A DNA stretch of 53,432 bases from Clostridia bacterium (GTDB lineage Bacteria; Bacillota; Clostridia; Christensenellales; DUVY01): assembly GCA_026001225.1 (NCBI GenBank), contig BNZQ01000008.1, positions 1-53,432 of the forward strand. Direction: 5' to 3'. Positions 17,826 through 27,267 of this stretch are shown one piece after another. How positions within the stretch are numbered: the stretch's first letter is position 1; the number at the start of each line of letters is the position of its first letter. The notes under the pieces are model-generated. The model searched no databases. It had not been told where the DNA came from and saw only the letters and a list, made by a program, of their open reading frames with translations. The translations under genes were made by a program, and so were the position numbers.

Positions 17826-17873
17826 CCGCTTTGTTTCTACGGCATGTGCCCGTTACTCTGTAAAACAAAGCGG
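17826..17873. other. Intercistronic hairpin
   Basis: CCGCTTTGTTT (17826-17836) pairs perfectly with AAACAAAGCGG (17863-17873); an ACGG/CCGT mini-stem sits inside. No U-run follows on the - strand, so it looks like a processing or stabilising hairpin between the esterase and surface-protein genes, though weak termination is possible. The AACAAAGCGGG sequence recurs at about 17917. Confidence 0.6.
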
Positions 17874-17898
17874 GAGTGAACAAACCGCATCAACACCA

Positions 17899-19209
17899 CT
17901 ATTTGTCCACTCCGAAACAAAGCGGGGAGCTTTCCGTCGCACGAACGCCGTCCTTCTCGGTTACGATATTGATATACAGGATACGGCAGACCCACGGAGT
18001 GCGGATACTGATCGCGCCCCTCACCGTGTCGAGCTTAATAACGGGGTTTACCTCCTCGAAATCCTCGTTTATGACGTATTGCCACCCGTTTTCCAGCGTG
18101 TATTCGAGCGGCTTCCTTTTGGAGAACGCCGCGATATCGACAATTTCCGCGCCCTCGGGGATTGAAAATTCCGCGTCGTACCAATCGTCCCTGCCCCGTG
18201 TGAGCGGGCCGACCGCAGCGCGTATTCTTTTCCCGAAAACGATCTCGTCCGCAAACTGATAGGTGTCGGGTATCGCCTCCGCCTCGGTTTCGCCGTGCGT
18301 ATGCACCGCTATATACGACAAATGCGAGCCCGCCAGCGCGTTGTGCGACTTCGAGGTGATATTTGGTGAAAAATAGCCGTCGTGGTCGGAGTTTATATAC
18401 AGAACGGCGGCGTTGTAGTTTTGGTAATAGTTACTCGGATTCCACCACGCGAAGCCCGTTTCGCTTATGTCGTAGCTTTGCGTAAAGCCGGACAGAGATT
18501 CGTCGAGAAAGCCGGAGCCGTAAATCGGAACGGCGAACTTAAAGCGGCCGTCCACGCCGATCGTGATGCCCGTGACGACGCTGCCCCACGATACGCCGAC
18601 GATACCCGTGTTTGCGGCGTCCACCCTTTCGTCGTTTATCAAAAGCGTGTGAGCGTTGATCGCCGCCGCGACCGCGTGGTACATCCACTGTTCGTCGAGC
18701 GGTTTGGTTTCCGTGCGGAACATGTAATCGTTCTGCGGCCCGTTCAGCCCGCCCTTGGTTTTATCGGGACGGCGGCCCTCGGTGTCGATCGCAATCGCCG
18801 CATAGCCCCTGTCCGTCCAGAGCTTGACCCATGCGGGAAAGGCCGTGCCGCCCGCGCCGTGGACAAGGACGACGGCGGGAACCTTGTGCGCGGCGTCCGC
18901 GCCCGACGGGAAACCGAGATAGGCGAACACGCGCGTTTGCAAGCCCAAATACGATATACTCTTATACTCGATCGCCCGTATGCCGGCGTTGTAGTCGTAG
19001 GCGGGATTGAACTCGTATCCGACCGATTGCGCCGTTTCGCCGAGTCCCGTGTATTTACGCAGGTATTTGTACGGCACGGGCTGCGGAGCGGCGGCGGTCT
19101 CGTTTAAGGAAGCCGTCCGTATATCTCCGCCCGCCGCGTCAAAATTGCCTAAACTCAAAACGCAAGCCGCCATAATGATCGCCAAAAAGATAACGCTTGC
19201 TTTTTTCAT
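17899..19209 (-). CDS. Exported alpha/beta-hydrolase, acetyl-xylan-esterase/dienelactone-hydrolase-like
   Basis: 436 residues from the ATG at 19209, whose ATGA overlaps the stop of the rhamnosidase gene; GGGAGGCGG lies just upstream. An open frame extends further 5' but only antisense to the rhamnosidase. The N terminus is a signal sequence with a possible lipobox (MAAC, Cys16). The fold shows the oxyanion loop VHGAGG, nucleophile elbow GVSWG (Ser207), acid in NSDHDG (Asp275 or 277) and a histidine near AVHTHG (His303/305). It probably removes acetyl or other ester groups from the glycan outside the cell. The exact ester is unknown. Confidence 0.85.
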   Translation of the reverse strand: MKKASVIFLAIIMAACVLSLGNFDAAGGDIRTASLNETAAAPQPVPYKYLRKYTGLGETAQSVGYEFNPAYDYNAGIRAIEYKSISYLGLQTRVFAYLGFPSGADAAHKVPAVVLVHGAGGTAFPAWVKLWTDRGYAAIAIDTEGRRPDKTKGGLNGPQNDYMFRTETKPLDEQWMYHAVAAAINAHTLLINDERVDAANTGIVGVSWGSVVTGITIGVDGRFKFAVPIYGSGFLDESLSGFTQSYDISETGFAWWNPSNYYQNYNAAVLYINSDHDGYFSPNITSKSHNALAGSHLSYIAVHTHGETEAEAIPDTYQFADEIVFGKRIRAAVGPLTRGRDDWYDAEFSIPEGAEIVDIAAFSKRKPLEYTLENGWQYVINEDFEEVNPVIKLDTVRGAISIRTPWVCRILYINIVTEKDGVRATESSPLCFGVDK

Positions 19210-21788
19210 GAAACCGCCTCCCTTTCCTCTGCCATTTTGCCGCGCGCTTTTACGGATATTCTGCCGCCGCCGATGACGGAAACGGGAGTTCCGCCGCCGG
19301 CGGACCTGCCGTTCACACCGCAGACGTTCTCTATGAGAATTTCCGCGTCGGTATTCGGCGGTATGACGATATCGAAGCTTATATACGCGCCCTCCTTGCG
19401 CCAAGCACAAGACACCTCGCCGCGCACTGTTTTTACGGAGCCCTCCGCGTGCGTCAGACCGGACGGTATGACGGGCTTTATGATCAGCTTGTTCATGCCG
19501 ACGGCGTCCTCCGCCGCGTTGATGCCCAGCACGGAATTGAAAAACCACGCGTCATAGCTCGCGAACATGGGATGACAGAACGAGTGCATTTTTTGTTGCA
19601 TTTCAACCTCCCAACGCTCCCAAACCGTCGTCGCGCCGCACGCGACCATATAGCCCCAGCCGGGATATTCGGGATTGATAAGCAGCTTATGCACGGTGTC
19701 GGCGTAGCCGTATTTCGTCAGCGCGTCGAATAGGTGGCGGTACGCCTGATTTCCGGTATACGCATGGTAGTTCATCGAAACGATATCGCCGTTGAGCCTT
19801 TGCGCGAGTTCCTCCGCCTTCTCGCCGGCGGCGAGCCCGAAATTGAGCGCGAGCGCGTGAGCGGATTGGCTGCCCGTGGCATAGATACCCTTGTGCCCGT
19901 CATAGTATTTTTTATCGATCGCGCGAAAGGTTTTTTCCGCTAACTTTTTGTATTTTGAGCAATCCGAGTCGTTCCCCGTAATTTCCGCCGCGCGGGCCAT
20001 ACATTGCAGGTGCCAAAAATAGTACAGCGCGGAAACGTATTCGCCGGGCGTGGTATAATTAGCGGGATCGTCCGTACCGGAGTAGTTTCCCGGCGGGCAC
20101 CAGTCGGCGTACCGCGAGTACAGCGCCGCGCCGTCCTCCGCCGTTTGCCCCGTGAGATACTCCACCCATGCCTTATAACCGTCGTAGTTGTTTTCTATCG
20201 TCGCTTTGTCGCCGTAATATTTGTAGTTGAAAAGCCCGAGCAATAGGTAGCAGACCGAAACGGGGTCCGCGGGACGGAAGCCCGTAAAGAACGGCGCGGT
20301 GTCCGCAATGCGGCCCTCCGCGTCCTGCGTATCGGTTATGTCCGCGACGGTTTTAGCGTAAATACCCGTCATCGAATAGTTGTTGACGGACTGATAAATG
20401 CGCGAGCTGAGGTCGTTGAGCCAGCCGAAACGCTCGTCGCGCTGCGGGCAGTCCGTCATGACGCCGTGCAGAGTGCTGCCCTCCGTCATCACCGCGTTTT
20501 CGTGCAAGCGGTTGAGGATTTCGTCCGAGCAGGAGAACGCGCCGACCTTTTCCGCCGAGCTGCGGACGTACTGCCCCGTCAATTCCGTGATTTCCGCAAC
20601 GCCCTCGATCACCGCCTCGACGTACCGAAAGCCGTGATAGGTAAAGCGCGGACAATATTCCTCAACGCCCGTACCGTTCAATATATAGAGGTCGCGCGCC
20701 TTAGCCGTGCGCAGGTTCAGCTGATTGACGCCGCCGCGCCCGGTCAGCTGCTCGCCGTATAGGAGCGTCACCTTTGCGCCCTCCGCGCCCTTTACCTTTA
20801 TTTTGGCATAGCCGGAAAAGACCTGTCCCAAATCGTAGACCTTATTATTTCCGTGCGCCGTGATCCCGACGGGCGTATACTCGCCCATGACCCTGATCGG
20901 CTCGAACGCCTGATACGTCAATTTGCCCTGCGGCGCGTCGGTCAGCATACAATACATCCAGCCCGTCGCCCAGTCCGCGTCGTAATCGGGATTACACCAC
21001 CCCGCGAGCTTCCCCGCGATCCGTCCGTCGAACACCTCGCCGTCATAGATACTGTCCGCGACGATCGGCGCGCCCGTCACCCACCAGCCGCCGCAGTTCG
21101 CGGTACAGAAAACGAGGTCGGTACCGTCGGTAAAGTCAATATGCACTTGCGCGAGCAGTTTACGGCCGCCCAGCCAACCGTTGCCCACGGCGACGCCGAA
21201 AGCGTTCTTGCCGGGTAAAAGCTCCCGATCGAGCTCGTACACGCAATACAATACGCGCTTTGCATAGTCGGTCACGGCGGGATTCAGCACCGCGTCGCCC
21301 GACTTCTTGCCGTTGACATAGACCTCGTGACAGCCGAGACCGCACACGTACGCGCGCGCCCGCTTTACGCGTTTGTCGGACGGAATAACGAATTGCTTCA
21401 AAAACAGCAGAGAGCCGCCTATACGCGACGCCTGCGCGGAAACCCATTCGCCGTACCAATCCGAGCGGTTCAGCAAGCCGATTTCAAAGCGGGCCGCCTC
21501 GCTTTCCGCGCCGTTCACGACGGCCTTCCAATAGCAGCGTTCGCGGCTTTTAAGCGGCTTTCCGCCGTATTCGACGCCCGTTTGAGCGTCCGATGCCACG
21601 ACGCCGGAATCCCATTTATCGGCCTTGCCGCCGGAGAGCAAATCCGGCGCGGTCGCGACAAATATACGGTAGGTGTTTTGCGTGAAAGCCGCGTCGGTTT
21701 CGGCGCGCCACGAAAAACGGGGCTTCCGCGTTTCCAAGCCGAGCGGCTGTGTCAGATATTCGGTTTTCAAGTCGGTAATTTTCAGCAT
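19206..21788 (-). CDS. Alpha-L-rhamnosidase, GH78 (cytoplasmic)
   Basis: 860 residues without a signal peptide. The Bac_rhamnosid_N opening (PRFSWRAE, TYRIFVATAPDLL, WDSGVV), the carbohydrate-binding beta-domains, then the (alpha/alpha)6 barrel with the GH78 signature TDCPQRDERFGWLND, which contains the catalytic acid Glu. Late barrel motifs EYPGWGYMVACGATTVWERW are also typical. It should remove terminal alpha-L-rhamnose from imported oligosaccharides. Length is normal. It is coupled to the esterase gene by a 4-nt overlap and follows the DUF5722-like gene by 7 nt. Confidence 0.93.
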   Translation of the reverse strand: MLKITDLKTEYLTQPLGLETRKPRFSWRAETDAAFTQNTYRIFVATAPDLLSGGKADKWDSGVVASDAQTGVEYGGKPLKSRERCYWKAVVNGAESEAARFEIGLLNRSDWYGEWVSAQASRIGGSLLFLKQFVIPSDKRVKRARAYVCGLGCHEVYVNGKKSGDAVLNPAVTDYAKRVLYCVYELDRELLPGKNAFGVAVGNGWLGGRKLLAQVHIDFTDGTDLVFCTANCGGWWVTGAPIVADSIYDGEVFDGRIAGKLAGWCNPDYDADWATGWMYCMLTDAPQGKLTYQAFEPIRVMGEYTPVGITAHGNNKVYDLGQVFSGYAKIKVKGAEGAKVTLLYGEQLTGRGGVNQLNLRTAKARDLYILNGTGVEEYCPRFTYHGFRYVEAVIEGVAEITELTGQYVRSSAEKVGAFSCSDEILNRLHENAVMTEGSTLHGVMTDCPQRDERFGWLNDLSSRIYQSVNNYSMTGIYAKTVADITDTQDAEGRIADTAPFFTGFRPADPVSVCYLLLGLFNYKYYGDKATIENNYDGYKAWVEYLTGQTAEDGAALYSRYADWCPPGNYSGTDDPANYTTPGEYVSALYYFWHLQCMARAAEITGNDSDCSKYKKLAEKTFRAIDKKYYDGHKGIYATGSQSAHALALNFGLAAGEKAEELAQRLNGDIVSMNYHAYTGNQAYRHLFDALTKYGYADTVHKLLINPEYPGWGYMVACGATTVWERWEVEMQQKMHSFCHPMFASYDAWFFNSVLGINAAEDAVGMNKLIIKPVIPSGLTHAEGSVKTVRGEVSCAWRKEGAYISFDIVIPPNTDAEILIENVCGVNGRSAGGGTPVSVIGGGRISVKARGKMAEEREAVS

Positions 21789-21795
21789 TTCGTTA

Positions 21796-24351
21796 TTAAT
21801 TTTCCTTTTTCTTATTGAATATGAACAGCGTCGCCGTCATGACCGCCGCGGCGCCTATGACGCACGACCCCGCTATGATGAGGATTCTTGCCGCAGAGCT
21901 CAACGGCCCCTTCGCGGGCGCCGTGGAGCCGCCGCCTCCCGCGCCGCCGTTATCGGGGCCCGCCGCCGTGCGGAAGCCTATATCGTCGAAATACATCATG
22001 CCGGACGGAGCGTTCAGACGGTCGGAGCTGTACCAAATCTTTATCTTATCGACCTTATCGTAAAACGCCCAATCGCCGTTGTCGAGCACGGCGGCGTACC
22101 TTTCGTAATCGTCCGACGGAGCGGCGATTTTATGCTCGACAACGTTTTCGCCCGAATAAAAACGCACGCGCACGGTATTGACAATGCCGGTCGTGTTCGT
22201 GACAAGCTTTAAGGAGAAATAGAACCGATCCTTTCCGGATAAATCCACGCCGTTTTCGAACCGCTTTTCTATGCCCTTTTCGGCAAGCCCGCCGCCCGCG
22301 CCGCCCGTACTCGAATAATCGACGGCAAGCCCCGCGCGTCCGGTCGCCGCGACGGCGTCGGCGTTCAAGATAACCGCGTTTGTCGCGGCGTTCGCGCGCG
22401 TCCACCCGTCTGCGTTACCGTCCTCGAAGCCGGTTTTCCCCGCCGCGTCGTACTTGTCCGTCGTCAGCGCCTTTTCGACGGGCAGCGGCGATTTTTCGAG
22501 CTTCTTTACCGAGAATCCGGGGATGATCTCGCTCCACGATTTGGGGCTTTCGTCGGACGGATATTTTTTGATAAATTTTAAGTACGGCGCGGTGTACTCA
22601 TAGGAACGCTCCGTGTCGATATACCGCATGACCTCCCAAAGGGGCTTTTTCTTATAGATGTCTCCGCTGTTTTTCGCGCGCGTCCATATCCCCAAATTCT
22701 CGCCGTCCTCCGCTATGTAGTCGATTTGGCGGTGCAGGATATAGGATTTCGCGCCGTGGAAGTACAACATATAGTAGGAATAGATATAGGAGGCAACTTG
22801 AGTGTCGAGGTCCTCGTCCGTCAGCGCGTCGGGGTCGTATTCATAGCCGCGGTGCGGCGTTCCCGCGCCGTACTCGGTCACATAGAAGTCGCGCGGCGCG
22901 CCGTTATACGTCATAAAGTCCTTTTTCAGATAATTTGCAAGCACGTCGATATTGAGCGGCGTCACCTTCGGAGCGTCCTCGTTGTGCTGCGACGCCTCAT
23001 AGTTGACGTCGTTCCAAAACACGGACTCGCCGATCGCGTTCGCGCGGTAGGGATGATAGGCGAGCAGCCACGGATAATCCCCCTCCTCCCGCGATACGCG
23101 GGCAAAGTTGGTCAGAATTTGCTTCGTCGTAAAGGAACCCTTGCCGATAAACGGCTCGTATGTCGCCGAATCGTAGTTGCCGAACTGCGTCGCCACGTCG
23201 AGATTCCAAAAATGGCTGCAACAAATCATGACGTTCGCGTTCGACCACCGCGATTTGATCGCGAGGAACGCGAGGCGGACGGCGCGCTCGTACTGCCTTA
23301 TATATTCATCGAGCGGCATATAGCCCATGTTGTTCCACTGGCAGGCGGACTCCACCTCGTTACCGATGACGAAGTTGGACACGCGACCGTATAGTTGGTC
23401 GGGGCGCGTGTACCGTTCGGCTAAAAATTCATAGACGGCTATGTACGTCCCGACGGCAAGGTCGGTGGTGACGTTCGGAGCGCAGATATTGAGCGGGAAC
23501 GTGGGAATCCGCACAAAATCCGGATGCGGCAGTATGCTCGACACGCCGATCCTGCTCGCCCATATCAGCATGAGCTGCGTCACGATAAAGCCCGCGTCGC
23601 TCATGCCCTTTACCTGCCTGTCGTTACCGCTCAAGGTATTGCGGCTGAAATAATAGGTTTTTCCGTTGGATGTAAACGGGATCGCGTCGGCGGCCGTCGC
23701 CGTCGTGAGGATCGAGTTTATGTCGATACCGACCGAGCTATGCTTTACACCGAGCTTTTCCGCGTCGTCGTAGTTCACCGCCTCGATACCCTTTATGGAC
23801 GAGGCCGTCTGCCGCACGAACGTGCGATCCGACACGAATTCCGTGATGAATTTAGGCCCCGCGACGACGGTACCGCCGGACACCCTGCCCGCCGCAACCG
23901 AGCCGCCCGTCAGCAGATAGTATTTATCATATAATTTATCGAAGCCCTCCTCGCCCGCCGCCGTTGAGATCCGCGGAAACGTAACGGTGCGGGCGGTAAC
24001 GTCCGCCTCTAAAAAGCCCGTCGCATCCGGATCGTAATAGTTGCGGTCGGTCGCGTACCCGTCCAAATCGTTGTTGTCGCCGACTCCGTCATAGAACGGG
24101 ATAAAGTCCGCGGATCCGTGATACTCGCGCGCCTTGAAACGCACGAGCCGTAACCCCGCAAGCGGCACTCCCGCGCCGATATGCGCGGTGACGGCGTCGG
24201 CCGACGCGCTCAATACGAGGGCGCTCTCCGGCGCGTCCGCGCGGACGGACGGCGCGCCCCGCGCGGGGAGGGTAAACCCCGACAGGATAAACGCAAGGCA
24301 CAGGACTCCTATGACCGCGCTTTTTAAATATCTATTCATCGCTTTGTTCAT
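21796..24351 (-). CDS. Secreted, membrane-anchored DUF5722-like glycoside hydrolase
   Basis: 851 residues with an N-terminal signal peptide (about 1-35), a TIM-barrel-like catalytic region and a C-terminal Gly-rich linker, transmembrane helix and KKKEN tail. Probable clan GH-A residues are the acid/base in NFVIGNEVES and the nucleophile in FYVTEYG, with barrel strands such as YPWLLAYHPYR between them. The stretch after residue about 630 (GFEDGNADGWTR) is a jelly-roll carbohydrate-binding-like domain. It is likely the outside enzyme that cuts the polymer into importable pieces. DUF5722 membership is from memory of its motifs; the substrate is unknown. Confidence 0.75.
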   Translation of the reverse strand: MNKAMNRYLKSAVIGVLCLAFILSGFTLPARGAPSVRADAPESALVLSASADAVTAHIGAGVPLAGLRLVRFKAREYHGSADFIPFYDGVGDNNDLDGYATDRNYYDPDATGFLEADVTARTVTFPRISTAAGEEGFDKLYDKYYLLTGGSVAAGRVSGGTVVAGPKFITEFVSDRTFVRQTASSIKGIEAVNYDDAEKLGVKHSSVGIDINSILTTATAADAIPFTSNGKTYYFSRNTLSGNDRQVKGMSDAGFIVTQLMLIWASRIGVSSILPHPDFVRIPTFPLNICAPNVTTDLAVGTYIAVYEFLAERYTRPDQLYGRVSNFVIGNEVESACQWNNMGYMPLDEYIRQYERAVRLAFLAIKSRWSNANVMICCSHFWNLDVATQFGNYDSATYEPFIGKGSFTTKQILTNFARVSREEGDYPWLLAYHPYRANAIGESVFWNDVNYEASQHNEDAPKVTPLNIDVLANYLKKDFMTYNGAPRDFYVTEYGAGTPHRGYEYDPDALTDEDLDTQVASYIYSYYMLYFHGAKSYILHRQIDYIAEDGENLGIWTRAKNSGDIYKKKPLWEVMRYIDTERSYEYTAPYLKFIKKYPSDESPKSWSEIIPGFSVKKLEKSPLPVEKALTTDKYDAAGKTGFEDGNADGWTRANAATNAVILNADAVAATGRAGLAVDYSSTGGAGGGLAEKGIEKRFENGVDLSGKDRFYFSLKLVTNTTGIVNTVRVRFYSGENVVEHKIAAPSDDYERYAAVLDNGDWAFYDKVDKIKIWYSSDRLNAPSGMMYFDDIGFRTAAGPDNGGAGGGGSTAPAKGPLSSAARILIIAGSCVIGAAAVMTATLFIFNKKKEN

Positions 24352-24369
24352 ATTTTCCTATTTATACCG

Positions 24370-25227
24370 TTACAGCTTGAGCCCGCTCGCAAAGTCGCCG
24401 TTTATAAAATATTTCAGACCGACGGCGGACGTTATGATTAACGGGATACCGCTGCAAATATAGACCGCGTATTCTATGCCCTTGTTGAGATTTTCGTCGT
24501 AGAGGTTGGAAATCCCGCCCTTCAGAATGGGCATCAGCATCTGCCGTTGCTGATTTTCAATGACGAGCAGGGGCCACAAATAATCATTGTACTGCCCCGA
24601 AAACACGCCGATCAGCTGAATGATCAGCACGGGTACCGAGAGCGGAATCGCTATTTTAAAGTACATTGTCATATCTCCCGCGCCCTCGACCCTCGCGCTT
24701 TCGTATAAATCCTTAGGCTGCTGCGACATAAAAGTTTTAAACAGAAACACGCCGCCGACGATATTCGCCGCAATTCCCGGCAGGATCACCGCGAACCACG
24801 TGTTGTTCAAACGCAGATTCAGCACGTTCATAAAGGAGGGCGTCAGAGTAAGTATTCCGGGCACCATCATGAGAGCGATAATAATCGAGAAAAGGAAGTT
24901 TTTGCCCGTAAACTCGTAGCGCGAAAACACGTAAGCCGTCAGCGAGGAAACGAACACCGCCGCAAAGGCGGTAATCGCGCCCGTGACGATCGAGTTCAGC
25001 ATATTGAGCCCCATGATCCGAAAGCCGTAGGCGTAATTGCCGAAGGCGAGCGACGACGGCAGCGCCCAAAAGCCGCGCGTGAAATCATTCGTATTTTTCA
25101 GAGAGAACACAAGCGTCATAAGCAGCGGGAACATAACGAAAAATACGGTCAGCCACACGCAGATATGAACGATCACCTGCCGCGCCGCCGCGCCCGCGCC
25201 GTTCTTTTTAGCGACCCCGTCCGTCAT
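24370..25227 (-). CDS. Carbohydrate ABC transporter permease, MalG/LplC type
   Basis: 285 residues, six predicted membrane helices. The EAA coupling loop reads YESARVEGAGDMTMYFKIAI, followed by PLSVPVLIIQ. It should pair with the permease at 25224, which overlaps it by 4 nt (ATGA), and take substrate from the lipoprotein at 27268. No ATPase is encoded in the locus; sugar importers of Bacillota commonly share a general MsmX-like ATPase encoded elsewhere. Confidence 0.93.
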   Translation of the reverse strand: MTDGVAKKNGAGAAARQVIVHICVWLTVFFVMFPLLMTLVFSLKNTNDFTRGFWALPSSLAFGNYAYGFRIMGLNMLNSIVTGAITAFAAVFVSSLTAYVFSRYEFTGKNFLFSIIIALMMVPGILTLTPSFMNVLNLRLNNTWFAVILPGIAANIVGGVFLFKTFMSQQPKDLYESARVEGAGDMTMYFKIAIPLSVPVLIIQLIGVFSGQYNDYLWPLLVIENQQRQMLMPILKGGISNLYDENLNKGIEYAVYICSGIPLIITSAVGLKYFINGDFASGLKL

Positions 25228-27227
25228 ACCATCGGCCCCTCCTTGCTCTTTTTTACGTTCAGCAGCACCATAGACCCGGTGAATATGATGACGAACAGGA
25301 ATATGCCCATCGCCGCCGCCGCGCCGTAATCCTTCAAATTGTTGATATTTTTGAACAACTCGAGCGCGGGAACATAGGTCGCGCCCATCGGCCCCCCCTC
25401 CGTCGTCAGATACACGCGGTTAAAGTCCTGCATAGAGCCGACGAACGTCGTCACAAAGAGGTATTTCATCTGTGCGAATATCATGGGCAGATCGATCGCG
25501 AATACGCGCCTGAAACGGCCGCAGCCGTCCAGCTTTGCCGCCTCGTACAGCGAGGGCGGAATACTCATCAGCGCGCCGTAAATGATAATATAGCTGCCGA
25601 CCCACGGAAATCCCATGAAAATCAGCGAGGGCATCGCGGTTTTCACGCTGCCTAAAAAATTAAAGCTCGCGTATTCCGCGGAGCCGAACGCGCCGAATAT
25701 CTGATTCATGAGCCCGCCCGAGCCGTAAATGCCCGTCACCCAAATGAGCGTGGACGCGACGCCGGGCAGAATGCCGGGTATATACATGAGAATGCGCGAC
25801 CAGTATTGCGAGCGTTTACTGCGCATGGAAATAATCAATTCCGCTATCAGTACGGGCATGATCGTCGCTTTCAGCAGGTCGGTGACGAGGAACAGCAGCA
25901 TATTTTTTATGCCGCCCGTAAAGTAGGTGTTTTTGAATATGCCCGCGAAGTTGGCGAAACCGACCCACTCCGCGAAAACGCCGTTTTCATAGCGTTGAAA
26001 CGCGATCGAAAAGCCCCACGCCACGGGATAATATACGAATACGGCGAGGAACGCGAACGCGGGCAGCAGCATAAGATAGTATTTCTTGGACTTGTACATG
26101 CCCTTGCCGAGTCCCCGAAAAGCGGCGGCGACCTTGTCCCCGAAGGAATGGAACAGCGTCAGATAACAGACAAGCATGACGAGCGCGGACAGGACGGTCA
26201 AAACGAGCGCGACGGGCTTCATGACCTTGCAGGCCGCGACGGCGTTTGCGTTTTCCGAATCGTAGAACGCCAAGGCCTTATCGGACGACAGCACGGCGAC
26301 GCCGCTTGCCGAATAATCGAAGCCGACCGCGGAGGAAATTCCGCCCGCCGCGGATACCTTTACCTTCTCTCCGAGCTCGATAAACGCGAGCGAGCCGTTG
26401 TTGGCGACGGACAGCGCCTTACCGCCCCCGCCGTAAACGAGGTTGAGCCTCGCGTTGGCAAGCTTTTTCGCATAGACGGGCGCGAACGCGGAATTGTAAA
26501 TATTCAGGTTGCCGTTCTGCGCTCCGAACACGAACAGCCCGCCGTCGGAGATAAAGAAGGATTGCGGCGTATGCGCGCTGATAAACACCGCCTTCGATAT
26601 CCCGTTTTGCGTCAGGCCGTCGCGCGACAGCCGATAGAGGTTGGCGTTATATTCGGCGTACCAAAAATCGCCGTTTTTCGGGTCTATACCCACCCCCGCG
26701 GGCGTCGCGTCCGCGCTGTAATAATACGTAAAGCCCGTCACGGCCGAAAAATCCGCTATGTCCTCGAACGCAAACAGATAATTTTGCGTCGAGGTCACGG
26801 AGGCCGAAATAATCAGCTTGCAAAATTCGGGACGGTACGCGATATTTTTGACGTTGTATTTGAGGTCATACTCCCATACGACCGCGCCGTTTTCGGATAA
26901 AAGCACGACATGCTTATTTTGGAGCGAGACGGCAAGATACGGCGCCGCCCTATGCAGAGACACCACCTCGCTCGATAAGGGCGTTTCCCATTTCTTGCCG
27001 CCGTCCGCGCCGTACGCCGAAACGGCCGTACCGTTATGCGGCGCGGATACGAACGTGTCGCCTAAAAACGACACGCCGCTTCCCGCCGCGACGTCCGTCG
27101 GCGCGGCCTGCCTGATCGGCGCTTCGAGGATGATACAGGCAATCACGAGCGCAACGATACTCAGCAGCGCGACGGCCGCCGAGATCGCGAAGCGCAGGAT
27201 CCTTTTTTTGCCTACCGAATTTATCAT
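25224..27227 (-). CDS. Sugar ABC permease (MalF/LplB type) fused to an extracytoplasmic beta-propeller
   Basis: 667 residues, about twice the normal permease length. Residues about 11-33 form a signal-anchor helix. Residues about 40-325 are PQQ/WD-like beta-propeller blades (VSAYGADGGKKWETPL, VVLLSENGAVVWEYDL, WYAEYNANLYRLSRDG). A helix at about 335-358 leads to a canonical permease domain (about 375-667) with coupling loop YEAAKLDGCGRFRRVFAIDLP. The propeller would sit outside, beside the binding protein. The 4-nt overlaps on either side and the continuous frame argue against a sequencing fusion. A role in sensing or docking is inference. Confidence 0.88.
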   Translation of the reverse strand: MINSVGKKRILRFAISAAVALLSIVALVIACIILEAPIRQAAPTDVAAGSGVSFLGDTFVSAPHNGTAVSAYGADGGKKWETPLSSEVVSLHRAAPYLAVSLQNKHVVLLSENGAVVWEYDLKYNVKNIAYRPEFCKLIISASVTSTQNYLFAFEDIADFSAVTGFTYYYSADATPAGVGIDPKNGDFWYAEYNANLYRLSRDGLTQNGISKAVFISAHTPQSFFISDGGLFVFGAQNGNLNIYNSAFAPVYAKKLANARLNLVYGGGGKALSVANNGSLAFIELGEKVKVSAAGGISSAVGFDYSASGVAVLSSDKALAFYDSENANAVAACKVMKPVALVLTVLSALVMLVCYLTLFHSFGDKVAAAFRGLGKGMYKSKKYYLMLLPAFAFLAVFVYYPVAWGFSIAFQRYENGVFAEWVGFANFAGIFKNTYFTGGIKNMLLFLVTDLLKATIMPVLIAELIISMRSKRSQYWSRILMYIPGILPGVASTLIWVTGIYGSGGLMNQIFGAFGSAEYASFNFLGSVKTAMPSLIFMGFPWVGSYIIIYGALMSIPPSLYEAAKLDGCGRFRRVFAIDLPMIFAQMKYLFVTTFVGSMQDFNRVYLTTEGGPMGATYVPALELFKNINNLKDYGAAAAMGIFLFVIIFTGSMVLLNVKKSKEGPMV

Positions 27228-27267
27228 CGTTTACCTTTTTGTTCTATTTCTAAACGGATTGACTATA

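Noticed and set aside
17899..19548. Longer, 549-residue form of the esterase
   Set aside because: The extra N-terminal residues are antisense-like, Arg-rich and overlap the rhamnosidase gene; the ATG at 19209 has a ribosome site and a signal peptide.
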